NCBI GenBank assembly: GCA_021768705.1
Contig: JAETUG010000012.1
Span: 1-59,179, forward strand
Direction of reading: 5' to 3'
From: Bacillota bacterium
GTDB taxonomy: Bacteria > Bacillota > Clostridia > Lachnospirales > Anaerotignaceae
Length of the DNA: 59,179 nt
In this document: one piece after another, positions 25,586 through 35,421 of the stretch
How the letters are laid out: each line of letters opens with the position of its first letter
Numbering within the stretch: the stretch's first letter is position 1
Translations under genes and position numbers: made by a program
The notes under the pieces: generated by a model
The model's input: only the letters and a program-made list of their open reading frames with translations
What the model was told of the DNA's origin: nothing
Database searches by the model: none

Positions 25586-25601
25586 CCCCGCTGATGCGGG
25601 G
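25580..25601 (-). terminator. Terminator after the HPr-like gene
   Basis: CCCCGC pairs with GCGGGG across TGAT (25586-25601); a TTGTTTTATTTT tract follows on the minus strand. It closes the uvrC to HPr-like operon. Confidence 0.88.
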
Positions 25602-25646
25602 CTTTTTTCCAGAATGAATAAATATATGTATAATTGCGGTTCGAAA

Positions 25647-25889
25647 TTATGCCAATACAGATGCCAGCTCTTCCACTGCGGCTGCTTCATCTGCGCCTTC
25701 TGCTGTGATCAATGCTGTCTGACCTTCCTGCATATTCAGGGCGATCGTACCCATGATGCTTTTGGCATTGATTCTTTTTTCATCAACGCTTATCTGAATC
25801 TCAGATTCAAACTTGCCTGCTGTCTGCACAAAATATGCAGCCTGTCTTGCGTCAAGTGGTGCTTTGATGATAATTGATTTTTGTGTCAT
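25647..25889 (-). CDS. HPr/Crh-like protein lacking the phosphorylatable histidine
   Basis: An 80-residue HPr-fold protein. The usual GLHARPA active-site sequence reads PLDARQA, so Asp13 replaces the His phosphorylated by PTS enzyme I. The regulatory serine is kept: NAKSIMG with Ser44 at the Ser46 position. It can therefore probably be phosphorylated by HprK, encoded upstream, but cannot carry phosphate in sugar transport. Its place after whiA matches crh in Bacillus, where Gln replaces the His. It overlaps whiA by ATGA. Likely a CcpA corepressor or metabolic regulator. Confidence 0.85.
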   Translation of the reverse strand: MTQKSIIIKAPLDARQAAYFVQTAGKFESEIQISVDEKRINAKSIMGTIALNMQEGQTALITAEGADEAAAVEELASVLA

Positions 25890-26845
25890 TCTACCTCACC
25901 TTTACTCTCTCTTAGCGTTTCAGCAATGTTGCTAATCTTACGCAGTCTATGGTTGACGCCGGATTTCCCCACAGGCGTCATCAAGAAAGAACCTAGTTCT
26001 TTCAAGCTTTTATCGGGATATTCCAATCGAAGCCTTGCCACCTCTTCCAACTGTACGGGCAATTGGGAAAGACCAATGGTCTCTTCGATAAAATTGATAT
26101 CCTCCAATTGTTTCACGGCTGCGCCGACCACCTTGTTCAGGTTCGCCGTTTCGCAGTTGACCTTGCGGTTGATGTCGTTGCGCATTTCCTTGACGATGCG
26201 GACATTTTCCAAATCCATCAATGCCAAAGGCGCCTCCATCACGTTCAGCAGGTCTACGATCTGCTCGCCTTCCTTCAGGTAGACAACATAGTGTTCCTTT
26301 CGTTCCACCACCTTTGCATCCAGCCCAAAGGCGTTGATCAAATCCCGCAGCTGTTCGGCGGATGACATATCTGCCAGAACGAATTCCAGATGGTAATTCT
26401 TTTCCGGATCATTTACGGAGCCGACAGAGATGAACGCCCCACGGATATACGCCCTGCGGCAGCAAATACTGCTGACAACGGGCCCATAGATCCGTTTCAC
26501 CAATTTTTTCTGTCCATTCTCTTCAAACAACATGCCCGTTGCCCGAAGGATTGTTTCCGCTTGGGCAAGATTTTTCACAAAAAGTGTATACACTCTGGTT
26601 TGTCGTTTCAGCCCACTGGTTCGTACAGATACATCCGCTATAATATTAAAAGTATTTTGCAATAATGTAAAGCACTTTTTCGCGACAAAAAAATTTTCCG
26701 TTTGGATTTTTATACAAAAATCCGTTCCAAAGGCCGCCGTCTGTCCACAGATATTGACAAAGGCCGCCGTTTCTGCAATTTCACAATGTCGCCCATTTCC
26801 AAAATGAAGGGACAACTCACCCTTAACCTTAGACGAAAATGACAA
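25886..26845 (-). CDS. whiA: WhiA-type DNA-binding protein
   Basis: A 319-residue protein with a LAGLIDADG-homing-endonuclease-like N-terminal domain (AYIRGAFISVGSVNDPEKNYHL) and C-terminal helix-turn-helix (LRLEYPDKSLKELG, then GVNHRLRKI). WhiA proteins bind DNA and affect sporulation or cell division and chromosome segregation. The family usually starts SFSSKVK, which points to TTG 26845 with GGGGGG upstream; the frame is open to 26881. It lies between rapZ and the HPr-like gene. Confidence 0.93.
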   Translation of the reverse strand: MSFSSKVKGELSLHFGNGRHCEIAETAAFVNICGQTAAFGTDFCIKIQTENFFVAKKCFTLLQNTFNIIADVSVRTSGLKRQTRVYTLFVKNLAQAETILRATGMLFEENGQKKLVKRIYGPVVSSICCRRAYIRGAFISVGSVNDPEKNYHLEFVLADMSSAEQLRDLINAFGLDAKVVERKEHYVVYLKEGEQIVDLLNVMEAPLALMDLENVRIVKEMRNDINRKVNCETANLNKVVGAAVKQLEDINFIEETIGLSQLPVQLEEVARLRLEYPDKSLKELGSFLMTPVGKSGVNHRLRKISNIAETLRESKGEVE

Positions 26846-26889
26846 ATTTGTCCCCCCGTTCTTTTCCCATTCCAAACTCAATTTTTTTC

Positions 26890-27762
26890 TTATTTTTTAT
26901 GTCTGGCATCCTTTTCGATATCATGATGCTTCAGCAGCAACGTGTGCTTGTCCTTGTCCAAGGATGCATACAGCGCATTGGCCAATGTAACAGAACGATG
27001 CTTGCCGCCGGTACAGCCAATGCTGATGACAAGGTTGTTCTTCCCCTCCTTGATATAAAGAGGAATCAGGAATTCCACCATATCCACCAGTTTTTTTAGG
27101 AAAGTCCGGCTTTCTTCAAAACCCATAACATAGCTGCTGACAGGCTCATCATTGCCCGTCATTTCCTTCAATTCCTGGATATAAAAGGGATTGGGCAGAA
27201 AACGTACGTCAAATACCAGATCACTGTCCGCAGGGATCCCGTATTTGAACCCAAAGGAGCGAATAGTGATGACAAGATTTTCATAGGATTGGTTTTCCAC
27301 AAAAATGCGGTTGATCTGCTCCTTCAGCTGTCTCGTTAAAATCTGGCTGGTATCGATGATATAAGTCGCCTTGGTTTTTACATCCTTCAGCATTTCCCTT
27401 TCCTTGCGGATGCCTTCCTGGATAGAGCCATTTCTGGACAGAGGATGGCTTCTCCTGGTCTCTTTATACCGCTTGATGAGCACCTCATCAGAAGCGTCTA
27501 GGAAAAGAATTTCATATTCATAGCCTTTTTCCTGCAGGCTGGACAATACCTGAAAAAGGTCATTGAACAGCCTTCCTCCACGAATATCAATGCCCAGGGC
27601 AACACGTTCGATCTCCCCCTCCTGCTCGTAACACAATTCGGCAAATTTGGGCAGCAATGCAGGCGGCAGATTATCTACGCAGAAAAAATTGATATCTTCC
27701 AAAAATTTCAGCACAGAGGTTTTCCCTGCGCCGGACATCCCCGTAACGATTACAAATCTCAT
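26890..27762 (-). CDS. rapZ: RNase adapter / nucleotide-binding protein RapZ (YvcJ)
   Basis: A 290-residue P-loop protein with GMSGAGKTS at residues 8-16, GRLFNDLF in the middle and a C-terminal [15 protein letters not shown]. In E. coli RapZ directs RNase E to a small RNA; in Firmicutes YvcJ hydrolyses nucleotides and influences competence, and its RNA role is less clear. GGTGAAAG precedes the ATG. It sits between murB and whiA, the usual order in Clostridia. Confidence 0.95.
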   Translation of the reverse strand: MRFVIVTGMSGAGKTSVLKFLEDINFFCVDNLPPALLPKFAELCYEQEGEIERVALGIDIRGGRLFNDLFQVLSSLQEKGYEYEILFLDASDEVLIKRYKETRRSHPLSRNGSIQEGIRKEREMLKDVKTKATYIIDTSQILTRQLKEQINRIFVENQSYENLVITIRSFGFKYGIPADSDLVFDVRFLPNPFYIQELKEMTGNDEPVSSYVMGFEESRTFLKKLVDMVEFLIPLYIKEGKNNLVISIGCTGGKHRSVTLANALYASLDKDKHTLLLKHHDIEKDARHKK

Positions 27763-27799
27763 GATCTTTCACCAGCCCTTCTCTTTTCTTGTTTTTTTA

Positions 27800-28711
27800 T
27801 TATACTTCCCCAACAATCTTCACTTCAGTTTCCAGCGTTACGCCAAACTGTTCTTTGACTTCCTTCTGGCAGAAAGCGATCAAGTCTAAAATATCCTGCG
27901 CTGTTGCCCCACCGATATTGATGAGGAAACCGGAATGCTTTTCAGAAACCTGGGCACCGCCGATGGTTTTGCCCTTCAGCCCTGCATCCTGCACCAGTTT
28001 CCCTGCAAAATATCCTTCAGGGCGTTTGAAGGTACTGCCTGCACTGGGATACTGCAAAGGCTGTTTTTCCCTTCTCTGCTCTGCCAGTTCTGTCATACGT
28101 CCACGAATGACTGCTTCCTCCCCCTTCTGCAGCTTCAGCTTGGCACCCAGAACGATATAGCCCTCTTCCGGCACAATGCTGTGTCTGTAGCCCAGTTCCA
28201 GTTCCTCTGCAGGAATGGTCTTGATCTCCAGATTTTTTGTCAGCACATCTACGCTGACCAGAACATCTTTCATTTCACCGCCGTATGCCCCTGCATTCAT
28301 CACCACGGCCCCACCAATACTGCCGGGGATACCGGAGGCAAATTCCAACCCTGTCAGAGAAGCATCTGCCGCTTTGGCTGCCACTGCACTGAGCAGTGCG
28401 CCGCCTTTTGCCACGATGATATCTTCCTCTACAGAGATCTCTGCCATACGATTGTAAATCTGGATCACTGCGCCGCGAATGCCTTTATCCCGTACCAGCA
28501 GGTTGCTGCCATTGCCAATGACCATCACAGGCACATGGTATTTTTCTAAGATCCCAATGGCGTCCTTCAGCTCCTCTGCATCCTTTGGCTGCAGGAAGAG
28601 ATCCGCAGGACCGCCCACACGGAAGGTCGTATGCTCTTTCATCATTTCCTGCAGCTGCAATCCTTCCTCACCCAGTCTTTTCCGCAGTTCCTGTATCAAA
28701 TTCTCCATCAT
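27800..28711 (-). CDS. murB: UDP-N-acetylenolpyruvoylglucosamine reductase
   Basis: MurB uses FAD and NADPH to reduce enolpyruvyl-UDP-GlcNAc to UDP-MurNAc for peptidoglycan. The 303-residue protein has FAD-binding segments FRVGGPADLFLQPK, VIGNGSNLLVRD and FASGIPGSIGGAVVMNAGAY (part). The substrate-binding end carries YPSAGSTFKRP with the catalytic Ser and then SGFLINIGGAT. It lies 12 nt after hprK in the same transcript. Confidence 0.96.
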   Translation of the reverse strand: MMENLIQELRKRLGEEGLQLQEMMKEHTTFRVGGPADLFLQPKDAEELKDAIGILEKYHVPVMVIGNGSNLLVRDKGIRGAVIQIYNRMAEISVEEDIIVAKGGALLSAVAAKAADASLTGLEFASGIPGSIGGAVVMNAGAYGGEMKDVLVSVDVLTKNLEIKTIPAEELELGYRHSIVPEEGYIVLGAKLKLQKGEEAVIRGRMTELAEQRREKQPLQYPSAGSTFKRPEGYFAGKLVQDAGLKGKTIGGAQVSEKHSGFLINIGGATAQDILDLIAFCQKEVKEQFGVTLETEVKIVGEV

Positions 28712-28723
28712 TTCACCTTCTTT

Positions 28724-29635
28724 TCATTTCCCGATGCGAGTCGCAAAATCCTGTGCCGTATTCTTACCCATTTTTTTCTGACGATTTGTCATGGCGGCAG
28801 ATTCACAGATCATCGCCACGTTTCTGCCGGGGCGCACAGGAATGGTGTTCAACTGCACCTTATTCCCCAAAATTTCCATATATTCTTCATTCAGCCCCAG
28901 TCTGTCATAGGAACCTGTCTTGCCGTCCCAAACCTCCAGCTTGATAACAAGATCGACAGTTTTCTGATCTCTGACAGAACCAACGCCGAACAGTTCTTTT
29001 ACATTGATGATACCGATGCCCCTCAATTCGATCATATACCGAATAATTTCCGGACAGGAACCGATCAGCCGTCTGTCGGCGATCCGTTTGATCTCTACCG
29101 CATCATCGGCAATGAGACGATGTCCTCTTTTGATCAGTTCCAGAGCAGTCTCGCTTTTCCCGATACCGCTGGCACCGGTGATGAGAACGCCTTCCCCATA
29201 GATATCCACCAAAACCCCGTGCATCATGACACGGTCTGCCAGTTCTTCCCGCAGCCAGAAAATCAGTTCCGCTGTAAATTCGGTAGTAGACTGAGAAGTA
29301 CGGAAGATGGGCACATCATATTTTCTACCATATTCCAGCATTTCCGGAAAAATCTCCAGTTGTTTGCAGACGATCAGACAAGGGATCCGATACTGAAACA
29401 GATGATGGATGGCTTCTTTTCGTTTTTCCTCGCTCAGGCTCAGCAGATAGCTGTATTCTACCCGCCCGATGACCTGCAGACGATCGCTGTCGAAGCGTTC
29501 GTAAAAACCTGTCAGCTGCAGAGCGGGCCGGTTGATCTCTTTTTTGATGACAGCTCGCCCTTCCAAGTTCAGCTCGGGCAGCATATTTTCAAGCTCAAAG
29601 GCTTCTATGATCTTCTTTAGTTCCGCAGAATACAT
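28724..29635 (-). CDS. hprK: HPr kinase/phosphorylase
   Basis: HprK phosphorylates HPr and Crh-type proteins on the regulatory Ser and reverses it, setting CcpA-dependent catabolite control. The 303-residue hexamer-forming protein has the P-loop GASGIGKSE, the preceding HGVLVDIYGEG (catalytic His), IADDAVEIKR and the C-terminal RPGRNVAMI. GGGGG lies before the ATG. It is encoded with its likely substrate, the HPr-like protein three genes downstream. Confidence 0.96.
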   Translation of the reverse strand: MYSAELKKIIEAFELENMLPELNLEGRAVIKKEINRPALQLTGFYERFDSDRLQVIGRVEYSYLLSLSEEKRKEAIHHLFQYRIPCLIVCKQLEIFPEMLEYGRKYDVPIFRTSQSTTEFTAELIFWLREELADRVMMHGVLVDIYGEGVLITGASGIGKSETALELIKRGHRLIADDAVEIKRIADRRLIGSCPEIIRYMIELRGIGIINVKELFGVGSVRDQKTVDLVIKLEVWDGKTGSYDRLGLNEEYMEILGNKVQLNTIPVRPGRNVAMICESAAMTNRQKKMGKNTAQDFATRIGK

Positions 29636-29700
29636 GGGTTTCCCCCTTTCTTGCTAAAAATCAAAACCAAATTTTTTCCTAAGTATAGCATACCCCAAAA

Positions 29701-31566
29701 TCATCCCTTTTGCAATTCCTCCTGATGGAAAAAGAGATATACTTGCTCTGCCGCAGGGATGGTCATGCCTTCCACCTCCAGCAGGTCTGCCACTTCCGCT
29801 TCAGCAATCTTTTCGATGCTGCCAAAATGGTGCATGAGAGCCTTTCGGCGCACCTGCCCAATGCCTTTGATATCATCCAGAATGGAATGCAGATTCCGTT
29901 CATCCCGCAGCTTTCTGTGATAGGTGATGGCAAAGCGATGCACTTCATCCTGAATACGGGTCACTAGCTTGAAGCCTTCGGAGGTCAAGGGGATATGGAT
30001 TTCCTCCTCATGGAACAAAAGCCCTCTGGTTCTGTGCTTATCATCCTTTACCATGCCGCAAACGGGGATATCCATACCAAATGCCTGCAAAACTTCCTCC
30101 GCCGCGTGTACCTGGGTCTTGCCGCCGTCCATCAGGATCAAATCCGGCAGACGAGTGAAGCTGCTGGTCTTGCCCTCCGTTTTCTCTTTCAGAGCATGAT
30201 TTAAGCGTCGGGTGATGACTTCCTTCATGGAGGCATAATCATTGGGTCCAACCACTGTTTTGATCTTGAATTTGCGGTAATCGCTGTTTTTGGAACGTCC
30301 ATCCTCGAAAACCACCATAGAACCAACCGATTCAAAGCCCTGGGTATTGGAAATATCATAGGCTTCCACTCGTTTCAGCTCTCCCGGCAAGCCTAAAGCC
30401 TGCCGCAGTTCTTCCATTGCGCCCTTGGTGCGCTGTTCCTCCCGTTTCAGCTTTTCGCCAAATTGTTCGAAGATCAGCATCGCATTCTTATGAGCCAGCT
30501 CCACCAACTTATGCTTTTCGCCTTTTACAGGAACGGTCAGAGTCACCTTGCTGCCCCGCCGTTCAGAAAGATAGGCTGCAATCAGCTCTGTCTCCTCTTC
30601 TAGCAGTGCTTCCTGCAAAATAATCTCCTTTGGGATATAAGCCGTACCGCTATAAAACTGCTTCACAAAAGCAGTCAGAATCTCCGCGCGGCTCTGATCT
30701 TCGAAAGCAGTCAGAGTAAAATTCTCTCGGCCTGTCATCTTCCCGCTACGGATGAAAAATACCTGCACCAAACATTCCTCAAAAGCACGGACAAAAGCGA
30801 TGACATCTGCATCCCCCAAGCCCATATTGGATATTTTCTGCCGCTCTGCCACGCTTTTGATAGAACGGATCTTATCCCGCAAAGAAGCAGCCTTTTCAAA
30901 TTCCATATGTTCCGACGCTTCCATCATTTCCTGCTCCATTTTTTTCAGGATGCCCTCATGCTTTCCTTCCAAAAAATCCATAGCATCCTTGATATAGGTC
31001 TGATAAACCTCTTCGGGTACATTCCCGCTGCAGGGAGCGATGCACTGACCAATATGGTGATTCAAGCAAGGTCGTTCCCTACCGATATCTCTGGGAAATA
31101 CCTTCTTGCATTTTCGGATAGGAAACAACTTATGGAGCGTTTCCACCGTCTCCTTCATGGCTAAAACATCCGTAAAGGGCCCGTAATATTTCGCCTTATC
31201 CTTCGTCATTCTGCGGGTGATGAAAATGCGAGGAAACTGCTCCTGCACTGTCACCTTGATATAGGGATAAGTCTTGTCGTCCTTCAGCAGGATATTGTAA
31301 TAGGGGTGGTATTTCTTAATGAGGTTGCATTCCAGCAGCAATGCTTCCATTTCCGAATCCGTCACGATATATTCAAATTCCCTGATATTCTGTACCATAG
31401 AACGGGTCTTGGCGGTGTGGTTGCGGCTGCTCTGGAAATATTGCCGCACACGGTTTTTCAAGTTGACGGCCTTACCCACGTAAATGACATGACCGTTTTC
31501 CTCCTTCATCAGATAGACCCCTGGCTTTTGGGGCAGCTTTTTCAATTCCTCCTGAATATCAAACAT
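29701..31566 (-). CDS. uvrC: Excinuclease ABC subunit C
   Basis: UvrC makes both incisions in nucleotide-excision repair. Domains: GIY-YIG at ~10-95 (KPGVYLMKEENGHVIYVGK), a UVR motif near 195-230 (EHMEFEKAASLRDKIR), the RNase-H-like domain (LILMDGGKTQVHAAEEVL) and the C-terminal HhH pair (IKGIGQVRRKALMHHFG). The start ATG 31566 gives the conserved MFDIQEEL; the frame also opens at GTG 31584. First gene of the hprK operon, about 621 residues. Confidence 0.95.
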   Translation of the reverse strand: MFDIQEELKKLPQKPGVYLMKEENGHVIYVGKAVNLKNRVRQYFQSSRNHTAKTRSMVQNIREFEYIVTDSEMEALLLECNLIKKYHPYYNILLKDDKTYPYIKVTVQEQFPRIFITRRMTKDKAKYYGPFTDVLAMKETVETLHKLFPIRKCKKVFPRDIGRERPCLNHHIGQCIAPCSGNVPEEVYQTYIKDAMDFLEGKHEGILKKMEQEMMEASEHMEFEKAASLRDKIRSIKSVAERQKISNMGLGDADVIAFVRAFEECLVQVFFIRSGKMTGRENFTLTAFEDQSRAEILTAFVKQFYSGTAYIPKEIILQEALLEEETELIAAYLSERRGSKVTLTVPVKGEKHKLVELAHKNAMLIFEQFGEKLKREEQRTKGAMEELRQALGLPGELKRVEAYDISNTQGFESVGSMVVFEDGRSKNSDYRKFKIKTVVGPNDYASMKEVITRRLNHALKEKTEGKTSSFTRLPDLILMDGGKTQVHAAEEVLQAFGMDIPVCGMVKDDKHRTRGLLFHEEEIHIPLTSEGFKLVTRIQDEVHRFAITYHRKLRDERNLHSILDDIKGIGQVRRKALMHHFGSIEKIAEAEVADLLEVEGMTIPAAEQVYLFFHQEELQKG

Positions 31567-31606
31567 AGCACTCACCGAACGCACCTCTTTTCTCTCTATT
31601 GCATAA

Positions 31607-31637
31607 AAGGGAGAGCCTTTCTTTTAGGTTCTCCCTT
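31607..31637 (-). terminator. Terminator after the flippase gene
   Basis: An 11-bp stem, AAGGGAGAACC with GGCTCTCCCTT (one mismatch), 31627-31637 and 31607-31617, ends in CCCTTTTATG. It separates the typA-flippase unit from uvrC. Confidence 0.85.
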
Positions 31638-31695
31638 CTGTTTCTCACGAAAACGCCTATTTGCAAGCGTTCTCCCTATTTATGACATAATCAAA

Positions 31696-33330
31696 TTATA
31701 ATAAGCGTAATCTTTTGAAAATACGAATCAGTTTGCCGCCGCCGGGCACTGTCCGCAGATCTTCTTCCATGATGCCTTTGATCAGCAGCATCACCAGACC
31801 ATACACAGCAACCGCCACGCAGATCGCCAACAATGTGGCAATGGTATTGCTGCCAATGAGGGCAAAGAAGAGATGGTAGCTACCCAATGTACCGGCCGCC
31901 ATGGCGACAGAGCCAATGACAGGCTTCAGGAAGCTGCCCATAAAGTCGAACCTGGTTCCTGTTTTGCGGGAAAGCATGATAACATTAAATACCGCTGCCA
32001 CCAGATAACAGCCTGTGGTAGAAAGAACTGCCCCCAATACATTGATGGATGGAATACGGATCAACAGCAGATTCAGGATAACCTTAGTAATGGCACCCAA
32101 AATCGCCCCCACTACAGGAACTTTGATATGGCCGATGCCCTGCAGGATCCCTGTCGAGGTCTGGCAAAGAGCCAAAAAGATGATAGAGATACCGCCCACT
32201 GTCAGCAGCATGCCGCCATCGCTGGCTCTGGGGAACAGCATCTGGATGATCTGCGGCCCAAGGGCACTGATGCCCACCGCTGCAGGCACAGAAATAATCA
32301 TGGAAATACGATAGGTCAAAGCCATCTTCCTGCGAACCTGTTTTTTCTCTCTCAGCTTCACAGAAGCCGCAATGCTGGGCAATACTGCCGTTGCAATGGC
32401 TGTGGAGATGGTTACAGGCAATGTTGTCAACGTGACATATTTGCCGGAAAGCTGCCCATACAACGCACTGGCCTCTGCTTCAGAAAAGCCTGTTGTCTGC
32501 AGGATATTCACTACCATGCCCATATCGATCAGATTGGTGATACTAAATACTGCTGTGCCGGCAATGATAGGCCATGCCGTCTGCAGCACTCTGCCGATGA
32601 GCTGGCGTTTGCTTTCTTCATAGGGCTGTCTGCATCGTTCCGCCCGCCACAAAAGATAGGGGCGAATCAAGCTATAGGCGAAAATCACTACAACCAGACC
32701 TGCCAAAGCACCGATACCGGTACCCATGGTACCGCCGGCAGAAGCCAGAGGGATATTTTTCGTCAACCCCTCAGGCACATTCACACTCAGGAAAACCCAC
32801 GCCAGATAGACGCTGAAAAAGGCGTTGAACACCTGCTCGATGATCTGGGAAATGGCAGTCGGCACCATGGTGTGCATCCCCTGAAAATATCCGCGGAATA
32901 CAGACATGATGGCTACGATGACCAGCGTCGGACAAAGAGTCAGGATCGAATAATAGCTATCAGGAATCCCAATGAGATTTGCCATCTGGTGCGCTGTCAG
33001 GAACAACAGAATGGCGAAAAATGCCCCCAAAGAGGTAGAGATGGCCAATGCCGCCTGAAACACCCGATGGGCGTTTCGATACTGCTTCAAAGCGATACGC
33101 TCGGAAACCAGCTTAGAAATGGCTGCCGGCAGCCCTGCGGAGGAAAGGATCAGCAGGAAGGTATAAATATAATACCCACCGGCATAAATGGCATTCCCCT
33201 CGTCCCCGATCATATTGGTCAGAGGCAGGCGATAAATGAAGCCTAAAAAGCGCACAAGCAAGCTGGCCGCTGCCAAAATCGCCGCCTGTTTGATGAATGA
33301 TCCGCCTTTTTTCTTCGCTTTTGCTGCCAT
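31696..33330 (-). CDS. MurJ/SpoVB-type lipid flippase (MOP superfamily)
   Basis: A 544-residue protein with about 14 predicted membrane helices. It starts with a Lys-rich cytosolic end, then FIKQAAILAAASLLVRFLGF. Family segments: FRGYFQGMHTMVPTAISQIIEQ and SISIIF-like loops in the middle (SDGGMLLTVGG). Such proteins flip lipid II or spore-cortex precursors. It follows typA by 30 nt with GAGGTG upstream, so it is probably in the same transcript. MurJ-type or SpoVB-type cannot be decided from sequence alone. Confidence 0.87.
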   Translation of the reverse strand: MAAKAKKKGGSFIKQAAILAAASLLVRFLGFIYRLPLTNMIGDEGNAIYAGGYYIYTFLLILSSAGLPAAISKLVSERIALKQYRNAHRVFQAALAISTSLGAFFAILLFLTAHQMANLIGIPDSYYSILTLCPTLVIVAIMSVFRGYFQGMHTMVPTAISQIIEQVFNAFFSVYLAWVFLSVNVPEGLTKNIPLASAGGTMGTGIGALAGLVVVIFAYSLIRPYLLWRAERCRQPYEESKRQLIGRVLQTAWPIIAGTAVFSITNLIDMGMVVNILQTTGFSEAEASALYGQLSGKYVTLTTLPVTISTAIATAVLPSIAASVKLREKKQVRRKMALTYRISMIISVPAAVGISALGPQIIQMLFPRASDGGMLLTVGGISIIFLALCQTSTGILQGIGHIKVPVVGAILGAITKVILNLLLIRIPSINVLGAVLSTTGCYLVAAVFNVIMLSRKTGTRFDFMGSFLKPVIGSVAMAAGTLGSYHLFFALIGSNTIATLLAICVAVAVYGLVMLLIKGIMEEDLRTVPGGGKLIRIFKRLRLL

Positions 33331-33360
33331 GGTACACCTCTATTTATCTTTCAATGCTTA

Positions 33361-35193
33361 TTAATTATTCGCACGGTTTTTCGCTTTTCTACGCTGTGTG
33401 TTGTCCAGAATTTTTTTACGCATACGCAGGTTCTGAGGGGTTACCTCCAGGAGTTCATCATCGCTGATAAATTCCATACACTGTTCCAGAGACATCTGGA
33501 TGGGAGGTGTCAGCTTCAGTGCATCATCAGAACCGCTGGCACGGGTATTTGTCAACTGTTTCTTTTTGCAGACATTGATATCCATATCGTCAGATCTGGA
33601 GTTTCTGCCGACTACCATACCTTCATATACCTTCACGCCTGCACCAATGAACAGGTCACCGCGTTCCTGGGCGTTATACAAACCATAGGTGATGGCTTCG
33701 CCGCTTTCAAAAGCAACCAGAGAGCCCTGAGAACGTGTCACGATATCGCCTTTATAGGGTTCGTATCCATCGAAGAGAGAATTCATAATACCATTGCCCT
33801 TGGTATCTGTCATAAATTCACTGCGGTAGCCGATCAATCCTCTGGCAGGAATAGAAAATTCGATTCTTGTATAACCGCCCTTTGCGGGATACATATTTGT
33901 CATTTCGCCTTTTCTGCTGCCCAGCTTTTCGATAACGTTGCCGACAAATTCTTCGGGAACATCAATGGTAACCGCTTCCATAGGTTCGCATTTTTTGCCA
34001 TCGATCTCTTTCAGCAGAACTTCAGGCTTGGAAACCTGAAATTCATAACCTTCCCGGCGCAGTGTTTCGATCAGGATGGAAAGGTGCAGTTCCCCTCTGC
34101 CGGAAACCTTTACGCTGTCCATATTATCCGTATCTTCCACACGCAGGCTGACATCTGTGTTCAGTTCCTTAAACAGTCTGTCTCTGATCTGGCGGGATGT
34201 AACATATTTCCCTTCCTGACCGGCAAAGGGGCTGTCGTTTACGGAGAAGTTCATAGACAATGTAGGTTCGGAAATCTTGACGAAAGGCAGTGGTTCGGGC
34301 TTTTCAGGGGAGCAGATCGTATCGCCGATCATGATATTTTCGATACCGCTCAGGGCAACGATGTTCCCTACGCCCGCTTCCTTTACTTCCACTCTCTGCA
34401 GACCTTCGAACTGGTACAGCTTGGAGATGCGCACTCTTTTCTGTGTTTCTTCATTGTGCATATTCAAAACGACAACTTCGTCATTCACACGGATGACGCC
34501 GTTTTCGATCTTGCCAATACCGATACGACCCAGGTATTCGCTGTAGTCGATGGTGGAGATCAGCGCCTGCAAGGGTGCTTCCGGGTCGCCTTTGGGGCCG
34601 GGGATATGGTTGATGATGGCTTCAAACAGAGGTTTCATATCCCCTTCCCTTACTGTAGGGTCTTCGGAGGCATAGCCGCCTCTTGCGGAAGCAAAGACAA
34701 AGGGAGAATCCAGCTGGTCATCGTTGGCATCCAGTTCCATAAACAGTTCCAGAACTTCATCGATGACTTCATTGGGGCGAGCTTCCGGTCTGTCCACTTT
34801 GTTTACGCAAACAACAACAGGATGGTTCAGTTCCAAAGCCTTGCGCAGAACAAATTTTGTCTGGGGCATGGGCCCTTCAAACGCATCAACCACCAAAACA
34901 ACGCCGTCTACCATTTTCAGGACACGTTCTACTTCGCCGCCGAAGTCTGCGTGACCGGGTGTATCGATAATGTTGATTTTGATATCGCCATAGTTTACAG
35001 CTGTATTTTTAGAAAGGATCGTGATACCTCTTTCTCTTTCAATATCGCCGCTGTCCATGACTCTTTCCTGTACCTCCTGATTGGAACGGAAAATACCGCT
35101 CTGTCTCAGCAGCTGATCCACCAGGGTAGTTTTACCATGGTCAACATGGGCAATGATGGCAACATTTCTGATATTTTCAATATTCTGATTCAT
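33361..35193 (-). CDS. typA: Translational GTPase TypA/BipA
   Basis: A 610-residue ribosome-binding GTPase related to EF-G, linked to ribosome assembly and stress growth. G motifs: AHVDHGKTTL, DSGDIERERGITI, DTPGHADFGGE, NKVDRPEA. The remaining domains, II, III and V plus the family-specific C-terminal, follow: FSIPARGLIGYRSEFMTDT (part), NVCKKKQLTN. GGAGTAA precedes the ATG. Confidence 0.97.
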   Translation of the reverse strand: MNQNIENIRNVAIIAHVDHGKTTLVDQLLRQSGIFRSNQEVQERVMDSGDIERERGITILSKNTAVNYGDIKINIIDTPGHADFGGEVERVLKMVDGVVLVVDAFEGPMPQTKFVLRKALELNHPVVVCVNKVDRPEARPNEVIDEVLELFMELDANDDQLDSPFVFASARGGYASEDPTVREGDMKPLFEAIINHIPGPKGDPEAPLQALISTIDYSEYLGRIGIGKIENGVIRVNDEVVVLNMHNEETQKRVRISKLYQFEGLQRVEVKEAGVGNIVALSGIENIMIGDTICSPEKPEPLPFVKISEPTLSMNFSVNDSPFAGQEGKYVTSRQIRDRLFKELNTDVSLRVEDTDNMDSVKVSGRGELHLSILIETLRREGYEFQVSKPEVLLKEIDGKKCEPMEAVTIDVPEEFVGNVIEKLGSRKGEMTNMYPAKGGYTRIEFSIPARGLIGYRSEFMTDTKGNGIMNSLFDGYEPYKGDIVTRSQGSLVAFESGEAITYGLYNAQERGDLFIGAGVKVYEGMVVGRNSRSDDMDINVCKKKQLTNTRASGSDDALKLTPPIQMSLEQCMEFISDDELLEVTPQNLRMRKKILDNTQRRKAKNRANN

Positions 35194-35242
35194 ACTATGA
35201 TTACTCCATTCACATTCAAATTTCTCTTACGTACGACACTTT

Positions 35243-35271
35243 ATTGTAACACACAGTTTTTCGCCATGCAA
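35243..35271 (-). promoter_or_regulatory. typA promoter
   Basis: TTGCAT (35271-35266), a 17-nt spacer and TACAAT (35248-35243) on the minus strand, 49 nt before the start codon. Confidence 0.7.
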
Positions 35272-35318
35272 TCTTTCTGCCAAAAAAACTGCAAAATCTG
35301 CGCACGAAAACATAAACA

Positions 35319-35352
35319 ATAAAAGAAAGGCTCCCCAAAAAACGGAGAGCCT
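35319..35352 (-). terminator. Terminator after the cold-shock gene
   Basis: AGGCTCTCC pairs with GGGGAGCCT (35352-35344 and 35336-35328) with one G-T pair, then TTCTTTTATT. It closes the csp unit. Confidence 0.85.
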
Positions 35353-35421
35353 CTTTTGCATAACCAAAATCAAATGTATATATCTGCATGCTTTCGCATT
35401 ACGGTCTATAATTAAAATCGA

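Noticed and set aside
31657-31678. AACGC/GCGTT inverted repeat upstream of uvrC considered as an SOS box
   Set aside because: It does not match the Gram-positive LexA consensus; spacing and sequence are wrong.
31873-33246. A 457-codon plus-strand frame opposite the flippase gene
   Set aside because: Composition is that of a reversed membrane protein gene, with no recognisable domain or start signal.
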